Shown here in pieces: positions 8,344 through 12,723 of a stretch of 12,723 bases of DNA. The stretch comes from Betaproteobacteria bacterium (GTDB taxonomy: Bacteria; Pseudomonadota; Gammaproteobacteria; Burkholderiales; SG8-39), in the NCBI GenBank assembly GCA_029858545.1, contig JAOUFA010000063.1:1-12723 (forward strand), given 5' to 3'. The first letter of the stretch is position 1; each line of letters starts with the position of its first letter. Below the pieces are notes generated by a model that was given only the letters and a program-made list of their open reading frames with translations, was not told the origin of the DNA and made no database searches. A program made the position numbers and the translations under genes.

Positions 8344-8892
8344 GTGAGCGCGAAAGACCTGGCCGAACACTTTGTCAGCGGCCGGAAGGTCTACTCGGGT
8401 GTATTGCTGCATGTGCAGCGCGACGTTGTGCGCTTGCCCAATGGGCGTGAAAGCGTGCGCGAATACATCCGTCACCCCGGTGCGGTGCTTGCCGTACCGC
8501 TGTTCGACGACGGCAGGGTGCTCCTGGAACGGCAATTTCGCTATCCGCTGGGACGCGTATTCGTCGAGCTACCCGCAGGAAAACTCGAGCCCGGTGAGGA
8601 GCCGCTGGGAACTATCCAGCGGGAACTGCTCGAGGAAACGGGCTACGAGGCCGCACGCTGGAGGCGGCTGGGAATGATCCATCCCGGAATCGGCTATAGC
8701 AATGAGGTGATCGAGCTGTGGCTCGCGCAAGGGTTGGTGGAGCGTACCGCGAGGCTCGATGAAGACGAGTTCTTGGAGGTATTCGATGCGCCGATGGCCG
8801 AAGCGATTGAAATGGTGAAGGACGGGCGTATCAGCGATGCGAAAACCGTCGCGGCACTGCTGTGGATGAAGGCGTTTGAGGAGGCGGCATAG
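8344..8892 (+). CDS. NUDIX hydrolase, ADP-ribose pyrophosphatase-like
   Basis: This is a probable cytoplasmic hydrolase splitting ADP-ribose into AMP and ribose 5-phosphate, as in the NudF-like branch of the NUDIX superfamily. The 182-residue protein has a perfect NUDIX box, G-x5-E-x7-REUxEExGU, at residues 79-101 (G79, E85, R93, E94, E97, E98, G100), where the glutamates bind the catalytic metal. The lead-in HPGAVLAVPLFDDG (44-57) and QFRYPLGRVFVELPAGKLEP (64-83) is the ADP-ribose pyrophosphatase type rather than the MutT type. The start is GTG 8344, one base after the nuoN stop, with no clear ribosome binding site, so translation is probably coupled to nuoN. Substrate cannot be proven from sequence: other nucleoside diphosphate sugars are possible. 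No signal peptide or membrane segment is seen. Confidence 0.9.
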   Translation: MSAKDLAEHFVSGRKVYSGVLLHVQRDVVRLPNGRESVREYIRHPGAVLAVPLFDDGRVLLERQFRYPLGRVFVELPAGKLEPGEEPLGTIQRELLEETGYEAARWRRLGMIHPGIGYSNEVIELWLAQGLVERTARLDEDEFLEVFDAPMAEAIEMVKDGRISDAKTVAALLWMKAFEEAA

Positions 8893-8909
8893 CGAAGGTA
8901 TCGACGGGG

Positions 8910-8928
8910 TTGCGCGCTCGTCGCGCAA
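8910..8928. terminator. Hairpin between convergent genes, possible weak bidirectional terminator
   Basis: TTGCGCG (8910-8916) and CGCGCAA (8922-8928) form a perfect 7-bp stem with a 5-nt loop, 18 nt after the NUDIX stop. No T-tract follows on either strand, so it is not a standard intrinsic terminator. The location where the nuo operon meets nrdJ head-on suggests a role in ending transcription or protecting the 3' end. Confidence 0.35.
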
Positions 8929-8961
8929 GTCGTGCTGAGTCGGGTCTCGCCGATCGGCAGA

Positions 8962-8983
8962 GCGAGCGCCTCATAGGCGTCGC
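8962..8983. terminator. Second hairpin in the convergent gap
   Basis: GCG-A-GCGCCT, loop CAT, AGGCGT-CGC pairs over nine positions, with one G-U pair (8966/8980) and one bulged A (8965). It lies 26 nt past the nrdJ stop on the minus strand. No T-tract is seen. It may act as a stabilising or terminating hairpin for nrdJ mRNA, but this is inference. A 10-bp palindrome GCCGATCGGC (8949-8958) lies beside it. Confidence 0.3.
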
Positions 8984-9008
8984 CCGGCCCCACCGGTTCA
9001 GAAATTCC

Positions 9009-11885
9009 TTACCCGCATACCCCCACGTACCCGCAAGCCGTGCAGTAATCACAGCCGTCCTTGCGGATCATGGTGTGGTTGCCGCACTCCGGACAGCGGC
9101 TGCCCTGCATCACGGGAACCTTGCCGCCCTGCGGCGCCTCGAGGATTCCCATCTGCTGCATGGGAACGCCGCGCTCGTCGAGGATTCCGAGCATCGAATA
9201 ACGGTGCAGAATCAGGCGCGCGAGATAGGACAGCGTGGACGGGAAGGTCTGCTGCTTCTTCGAGCCCGGCACGAATGCCATAAAGTCGCCGAGCGGCTCG
9301 GGAAACTCGAGGAGTTTACGGAGCTTCATGCCGATCCAGGCGGGATCGAGCACGCGCATGTCGAGTGAAAGGGTTTTGCACAACCCGTCCAGGCAGCGCG
9401 GATACTCGCCCGAGAGCCACATCGAATAAGGTCGCGTGACGCCGTTAGGCAGGGTGATTTCCTTCAGTCCCAGCACGAAATCATCTCCAGTGCGCGGATT
9501 GAAGACGTCGACACACCAGGACATGGTGCCATCTGTGCCGGTCTTGGGCTCCTTGGTGGAGAACATCGCGTCGAGCACTGGCCCATGGGTTTCGTCATAA
9601 CCCGCCGAGGCCGCTGCGCTATCGGCCAGGCGCAACTGCTCAACCCGCCAGCGCACGACCTGTGCAAAGGCCGAAACGATTGACGGCATGCGCTTTCTCT
9701 CGCCATGCGGGGGGAAGGGCATTTCGAAGGCGTCGTCTCCCGAGGCCTTGGCGAGCGAGTCGAGTTTCAGTTTTAGCCAGCCCGGGTCGTTGGCGCGCAT
9801 GTCCATCGACAGGGTCTTCGCGAGCGCTCCCAGGCCACGCGGCTGTTCGCTGCCGTTCACCCAAACCTCGAAGGGGTGGGCCCGGCCGTTCTCGACATGG
9901 CCGACGAACACCGCAAAGTGGGCATGTGGATGCTCGATCATGTAGGTCCAGGCCGGGTTGCCGGCAGAGAGATCCGGGCGGCCCGGCCAGCGCAGGCTGG
10001 CCAGCACGGGTTCAGGCACCGACTTGATCTGGATGCGCCGGTTCACGTCATCGGAGCGGAAGTCCTGCGGTTTCTCGGCGGCAGGCTTGTCGACCGAAAG
10101 TACCGAGCCAAGTACCTTGTTGGGTCGATAGGTCGCGAGTCCCTTCAGGCCAGATTTCCAGGCGAGGAAATACAGATCCTGGAATTCCTCGTAGGGGTAG
10201 TCCTCCGGAACGTTCACCGTCTTGGAGATGCTGGTATCGATGCAGGGCGCAACCGCTGCGACCATCTGCTCGTGTGCCCTGGCGGAAATGTCCAGGGCGG
10301 TGACGAAATAGGGCGGCAGATTTCCGACATCGCCGCCCATCGACTTGTACAGCCGCCAGGCGTGGTCCTCGACCGGAAATTCTTTCAGAGTGCCGTCGGG
10401 CATACGTTTCTTGCGCGTATAGGTCCACGAAAACGGCGGTTCGATGCCGTTGGACGCATTGTCGGCGAACGCCAGGCTAATCGTGCCGGTTGGTGCGATG
10501 GACAAAAGGTGGCTGTTGCGCAGACCGTTCTTGCGCACCAACGCCTTGATGTCCTCGGGCAGACGCGCGGCAAAGCTTGTCCCGGAGAGATAAAGGTCGG
10601 CGTTGAACAGCGGAAAGGCGCCACGTTCGCGCGCGAGCTCGCTCGAAGCATGGTAGGCATTGTCGCGCATGCTCTCCGAGATGCGCGTCGCCATGCGCCG
10701 CGCGTCCTCGGCATCGTATCGCAGGCCGAGCATGATCAGCGCGTCGCCCAAGCCGGTGAAACCCAGGCCGACGCGGCGCTTGGCCATCGCCTCGCTCTTT
10801 TGCTGATCGAGCGGCCAGGCGGTTACATCGAGAACGTTGTCGAGCATCCGCACCGAGACCTCGACCACCTTGCCGAAACGCTCGAAATCGAAATGCGCCT
10901 TGTCGGCAAAGGGCTGACGCACAAAATGCGTCAGGTCGATCGAACCGAGGCAGCAGCAGCCATACGGCGGCAACGGCTGCTCGGCGCAGGGGTTGGTTGC
11001 CTCGATGGATTCGCAGTAATTGAGATTGTTATCGCGGTTTATCCGATCGAGGAACAGGATACCCGGCTCGGCGTGATCGTAGGTCGAGCGCATGACCTGT
11101 TCCCATAGATCGCGCGCGCGCATCTTGCGGTAAACCCACTGGCCGTCGTCGCGCTGATAGGCGCCCTCTGCGACCTGATCCGCGGTGGGTTTCGACCTGT
11201 GAGCCAGATCGACTTCGAGGTCCTTTTCCACCGCGAGCATGAATTCATCGGTGACGCCGACAGAAATATTGAAATTGCTCAGATCGCCCTGGTCCTTCGC
11301 ATGAATGAATTCCTCAATGTCCGGATGGTCGCAGCGCAGCACGCCCATTTGCGCGCCGCGGCGCGCACCGGCGGATTCGACGGTCTCGCAGGACTGGTCG
11401 AAGACGCGCATATAGGAGACCGGCCCGCTTGCACGCGAGCGCGTGCCCTTGACCTCGGCACCCTTGGGGCGGATCGAGGAAAAATCGTAACCGACGCCTC
11501 CGCCGCGGCGCATCGTTTCGGCGGCCTCCTTGAGGGCCGTGTATATGCCCGGTTTGCCGTCGACGATCTCGGAAATCGAATCGCCCACCGGTTGCACGAA
11601 GCAATTGATGAGCGTCGCCTGCAACTCGATGCCGGCCGCCGAATTGATGCGACCCGCCGGAATGAAACCGTCCTCGAGCGCGGCGAGAAAGCGTTTTTCC
11701 CAGATCGAACGCTTGTCTTCGTGTTCAACCTGAGCGAGCGCGCGCGCAACACGGCGCCGCACCTCGAGAATCGAGCTTTCCTTGCCCTTGGCATATTTCT
11801 CGATCAGCGTATCGCGGCAGATTTCCTGGTCGGTGAGTTCGGTCGGAAGGGTGAGGACGGGTGCGCCGGTTTGTGTGCTATCCAT
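9009..11885 (-). CDS. nrdJ: Adenosylcobalamin-dependent (class II) ribonucleotide reductase
   Basis: NrdJ reduces ribonucleotides to deoxyribonucleotides using a thiyl radical made from coenzyme B12, with or without oxygen. The protein is 958 residues. Active-site elements: C95 (TLINCFV) and C311 (PYGCCCLGSIDL) as the redox pair, and NPCAEQPL at 298-305 giving N298, thiyl C300 and E302. The 11-residue step from C300 to C311 matches C322/C333 of the Thermotoga enzyme. PTGTISLAFADNASNGIEPP (465-484) is a phosphate-binding stretch. I see no N-terminal ATP-cone. The C-terminal third has two similar TSCPD-type repeats (about 618-750 and 785-900; compare W675, R683, K690-T691 and W703 with W823, R830, K837-T838 and W850). 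The tail has six cysteines (931, 934, 945, 948, 951, 957), probably a zinc ribbon plus redox cysteine. The ATG has GGAGAAG just upstream, and an in-frame stop lies eight codons before it. It is convergent with the nuo operon. Confidence 0.96.
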   Translation of the reverse strand: MDSTQTGAPVLTLPTELTDQEICRDTLIEKYAKGKESSILEVRRRVARALAQVEHEDKRSIWEKRFLAALEDGFIPAGRINSAAGIELQATLINCFVQPVGDSISEIVDGKPGIYTALKEAAETMRRGGGVGYDFSSIRPKGAEVKGTRSRASGPVSYMRVFDQSCETVESAGARRGAQMGVLRCDHPDIEEFIHAKDQGDLSNFNISVGVTDEFMLAVEKDLEVDLAHRSKPTADQVAEGAYQRDDGQWVYRKMRARDLWEQVMRSTYDHAEPGILFLDRINRDNNLNYCESIEATNPCAEQPLPPYGCCCLGSIDLTHFVRQPFADKAHFDFERFGKVVEVSVRMLDNVLDVTAWPLDQQKSEAMAKRRVGLGFTGLGDALIMLGLRYDAEDARRMATRISESMRDNAYHASSELARERGAFPLFNADLYLSGTSFAARLPEDIKALVRKNGLRNSHLLSIAPTGTISLAFADNASNGIEPPFSWTYTRKKRMPDGTLKEFPVEDHAWRLYKSMGGDVGNLPPYFVTALDISARAHEQMVAAVAPCIDTSISKTVNVPEDYPYEEFQDLYFLAWKSGLKGLATYRPNKVLGSVLSVDKPAAEKPQDFRSDDVNRRIQIKSVPEPVLASLRWPGRPDLSAGNPAWTYMIEHPHAHFAVFVGHVENGRAHPFEVWVNGSEQPRGLGALAKTLSMDMRANDPGWLKLKLDSLAKASGDDAFEMPFPPHGERKRMPSIVSAFAQVVRWRVEQLRLADSAAASAGYDETHGPVLDAMFSTKEPKTGTDGTMSWCVDVFNPRTGDDFVLGLKEITLPNGVTRPYSMWLSGEYPRCLDGLCKTLSLDMRVLDPAWIGMKLRKLLEFPEPLGDFMAFVPGSKKQQTFPSTLSYLARLILHRYSMLGILDERGVPMQQMGILEAPQGGKVPVMQGSRCPECGNHTMIRKDGCDYCTACGYVGVCG

Positions 11886-11888
11886 TTT

Positions 11889-11895
11889 CTTCTCC
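11889..11895 (-). promoter_or_regulatory. Ribosome binding site of nrdJ
   Basis: GGAGAAG on the minus strand, with the GGAG core 6 nt before the ATG at 11885. It is a strong site and fixes the nrdJ start together with the in-frame TGA at 11909-11907. Confidence 0.75.
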
Positions 11896-11916
11896 GGTTC
11901 TTGTGTTCAGACATTC

Positions 11917-11937
11917 CCGTGATCTTGTTGGTCACGG
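11917..11937 (-). promoter_or_regulatory. Hairpin in the nrdJ leader near the ribosome binding site
   Basis: CCGTGA and TCACGG form a perfect 6-bp stem around a 9-nt loop, about 31 nt before the nrdJ start codon. It may structure the 5' leader and modulate translation, but nothing in the sequence ties it to a ligand. It does not match the conserved B12 box of cobalamin riboswitches. Confidence 0.3.
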
Positions 11938-12045
11938 TTCTCTTCTAGCGTGCGCCGCAGGCCTTATTTTGCCCCCTGGCGATTCTGGCAAGCTTAGCGA
12001 TCCGCGTGGAATTGTGCGATAGAGTTCTCGAATTCTTGTCGCGCG

Positions 12046-12070
12046 TCAAGAGTCTTGCGTAAGCTCTTGA
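12046..12070. promoter_or_regulatory. Inverted repeat abutting the NrdR-like box
   Basis: TCAAGAG-T-CTT, loop GCGT, AAG-CTCTTGA: ten base pairs with a single bulged base (12053). It ends one base from the proximal NrdR-like box and overlaps the TTGACG hexamer on the minus strand. It could be a DNA operator or, if transcribed, a hairpin at the 5' end of nrdJ mRNA. Confidence 0.4.
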
Positions 12071-12071
12071 A

Positions 12072-12087
12072 TAACTGGATATTGTGT
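12072..12087 (-). promoter_or_regulatory. NrdR-like box, proximal to nrdJ
   Basis: ACACAATATCCAGTTA on the minus strand matches about 12 of 16 positions of the NrdR box consensus as I recall it (acaCwAtATaTwGtgt). NrdR represses ribonucleotide reductase genes when dATP is high and binds paired boxes. A second candidate lies 31 bp away centre to centre. The consensus is from memory and was not searched computationally. Confidence 0.55.
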
Positions 12088-12102
12088 TCCTTATCTGAAT
12101 TA

Positions 12103-12118
12103 CTACTAGATCTAGTGG
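12103..12118 (-). promoter_or_regulatory. NrdR-like box, distal to nrdJ
   Basis: CCACTAGATCTAGTAG on the minus strand matches about 11 of 16 consensus positions, including all six strongly conserved ones. It contains a perfect 12-bp palindrome ACTAGATCTAGT (12105-12116). Its centre (12110.5) is 31 bp, close to three helical turns, from the centre of the proximal box (12079.5), the spacing expected for cooperative NrdR binding. Confidence 0.55.
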
Positions 12119-12127
12119 CCAGTGGCC
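12114..12127. repeat. Tandem 7-bp direct repeat overlapping the distal NrdR-like box
   Basis: AGTGGCC occurs twice with no gap (12114-12120 and 12121-12127); the first copy overlaps the distal box. Function unknown; chance is possible at this length. Confidence 0.5.
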
Positions 12128-12240
12128 CAAAACCGCCCAACTGGCCTAGCGCTGGTAGAACATTGCGGGGTTCTGCGAGGCGGGGCGAAGAGGGCGGGAT
12201 CCGGTGCGTCTCGAGCGGCCGAGCGGGAATCCCACATCCA

Positions 12241-12274
12241 TGTACAAATATACAGGAACCGTGCAATCGGTTCC
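12241..12274 (-). terminator. Probable intrinsic terminator of the ankyrin gene
   Basis: On the minus strand GGAACCG, a 6-nt loop and CGGTTCC form a perfect 7-bp stem (12274-12255). It is followed by the T-rich TGTATATTTGTACA (12254-12241), 35 nt after the ankyrin stop codon. The T-tract is imperfect. If real, it separates the ankyrin transcript from nrdJ, which then needs its own promoter. Confidence 0.5.
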
Positions 12275-12309
12275 AGCACCCCCCGCAGGTCCGCGCGAGG
12301 GCATGCCCC

Positions 12310-12723
12310 TCAGGGGTTCGTCGGGACCTCGGTTCTGACGCGTGGCGCGGCAGGGTTGTCGGAATCGATTTCCTGCCGGGCGCGACGCAACAGGTCCGCG
12401 ATCTCGGTGTTACCCGAGCGCAGCGCGAGTTCGATCGGCGTGTCCCCATCTTTGGTCACCAGCGTCGGTGACGCGCCATTACGCAGGAATAGGCGCACCA
12501 TCTTCGGGTTGCCCTTGATCGCGGCATAGGCGAGCGGCGTATAGCCGGTTTCATGCAGCAGATTCGGATCGAAGTTCATCGATAGAACCTTCTGTGCATA
12601 CGCCAAGTTGTTCTTTTCGATTGCGTAGAACATCGCGCGCAAACCCTCGGGACTGCGCTCCTTGGGGCGCGGTTCCAGACCGGTGGGCAGGAGCTTCACG
12701 ACATAGTTGATAAGCGAAATCCC
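12310..12723 (-). CDS. Ankyrin-repeat protein, C-terminal part (5' end outside window)
   Basis: The frame is open from the window edge to TGA 12312-12310, giving 137 visible residues. A GTG at 12699 could start translation, but the reading frame continues upstream without a stop (residues reading GISLINYVV), so the protein probably begins outside the window. Three ankyrin repeats can be followed: one degenerate (from EGLRAMFYAIEKNN), one canonical with TGYTPLAYAAIKGN and a VRLFLRNGASP second helix and turn, and one with DGDTPIELALRSGN. A polar tail of about 25 residues follows. Ankyrin repeats mediate protein binding, and the partner and function cannot be told from this fragment. The hydrophobic residues at the visible N-terminal edge could be part of a signal peptide or helix. 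It has the same orientation as nrdJ but is separated by 424 nt and a probable terminator. Confidence 0.85.
   Translation of the reverse strand, partial: GISLINYVVKLLPTGLEPRPKERSPEGLRAMFYAIEKNNLAYAQKVLSMNFDPNLLHETGYTPLAYAAIKGNPKMVRLFLRNGASPTLVTKDGDTPIELALRSGNTEIADLLRRARQEIDSDNPAAPRVRTEVPTNP

Larger units (their letters stand above)
11886..12309. other. Control region between the ankyrin gene and nrdJ (424 nt, no gene seen)
   Basis: This gap holds no convincing coding sequence on either strand: open frames crossing it lack ribosome binding sites and recognisable motifs. From right to left it contains the probable terminator of the ankyrin gene (12241-12274), a GC-rich stretch with no clear signal (about 12128-12240), a 7-bp tandem repeat, two NrdR-like boxes, a hairpin and the nrdJ leader. 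The part from about 11990 to 12118 is visibly more AT-rich than the flanking genes, as expected for a promoter. The best -35-like hexamer on the minus strand is TTGACG (12049-12044), but no good -10 follows at 16-18 nt, so I cannot place the promoter. Confidence 0.6.

Noticed and set aside
9876..11108. 410-codon open frame on the plus strand within nrdJ
   Set aside because: It is the antisense of nrdJ, whose catalytic motifs are intact in the other strand. The composition is rich in Arg, Gly and His without any family signature.
11860..11914. Upstream ATG at 11914 (minus strand) opening a short frame that overlaps the nrdJ start
   Set aside because: It is out of frame with nrdJ, has no ribosome binding site and shows no conserved feature; probably chance.
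12044..12049. TTGACG as the -35 element of the nrdJ promoter
   Set aside because: No acceptable -10 hexamer lies 16-18 nt downstream (the candidates are AACTCT or ACTCTA), so I do not annotate a promoter on this basis.
11886..12120. Cobalamin riboswitch upstream of nrdJ
   Set aside because: A B12-dependent enzyme made this worth checking, but no stretch resembling the conserved B12 box is visible in the leader and the hairpins present are too small.
12128..12240. Possible small RNA or tRNA in the GC-rich gap
   Set aside because: Short palindromic pieces occur (for example CTCGAGCGGCCGAG), but there is no cloverleaf, T-loop consensus or promoter/terminator pair to support an RNA gene.
12241..12254. 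TGTACAAATATACA as a third NrdR box or operator
   Set aside because: Only 4-bp arms are symmetric, and it fits better as the T-rich tail of the ankyrin terminator on the minus strand.
12122..12529. Open frames on the plus strand over the nrdJ control region and ankyrin gene
   Set aside because: They lack ribosome binding sites and recognisable motifs, and they overlap the clear ankyrin repeats on the other strand; they are by-products of GC-rich sequence.

Overview
This window looks like ordinary chromosomal DNA of a GC-rich betaproteobacterium. The evidence is the wording of the complex I subunits (for example the NuoI segment around CIFCGFCEEACP followed by EYHGE and RGDLYYTKPMLLAVGDRYE), the nuoG-to-nuoN gene order, and a B12-dependent ribonucleotide reductase of the kind common in this class. 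I cannot assign a family or genus from sequence alone.

Layout. (1) Positions 1-8342, plus strand: the 3' part of the operon for respiratory complex I (proton-pumping NADH:ubiquinone oxidoreductase). It holds the end of nuoG, then complete nuoH, I, J, K, L, M and N, with gaps of only 3-18 nt. The antiporter-like subunits keep the expected proton-channel glutamates and lysines, and NuoI keeps all eight cluster cysteines, so the complex should be functional. The operon promoter lies upstream of the window. (2) Positions 8344-8892: a NUDIX hydrolase of the ADP-ribose pyrophosphatase type, one base after nuoN and almost certainly co-transcribed. (3) Positions 8893-9008: a short convergent gap with two hairpins but no T-tract. 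(4) Positions 9009-11885, minus strand: nrdJ, an adenosylcobalamin-dependent (class II) ribonucleotide reductase with two tandem TSCPD-type repeats and a cysteine-rich tail. (5) Positions 11886-12309: a 424-nt control region upstream of nrdJ. It contains two sequences resembling NrdR boxes with centres exactly 31 bp apart, an abutting hairpin, a second hairpin close to the ribosome binding site, and a terminator-like hairpin for the next gene. (6) Positions 12310-12723, minus strand: the C-terminal part of an ankyrin-repeat protein that runs off the window.

Functionally, the first block oxidises NADH and pumps protons, and the attached NUDIX enzyme probably clears ADP-ribose, an NAD breakdown product. 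The second block makes deoxyribonucleotides independently of oxygen, provided B12 is available, and appears to be under NrdR control. I found no mobile element, CRISPR array, tRNA, rRNA or clearly novel system. The most informative non-coding signal is the nrdJ control region.
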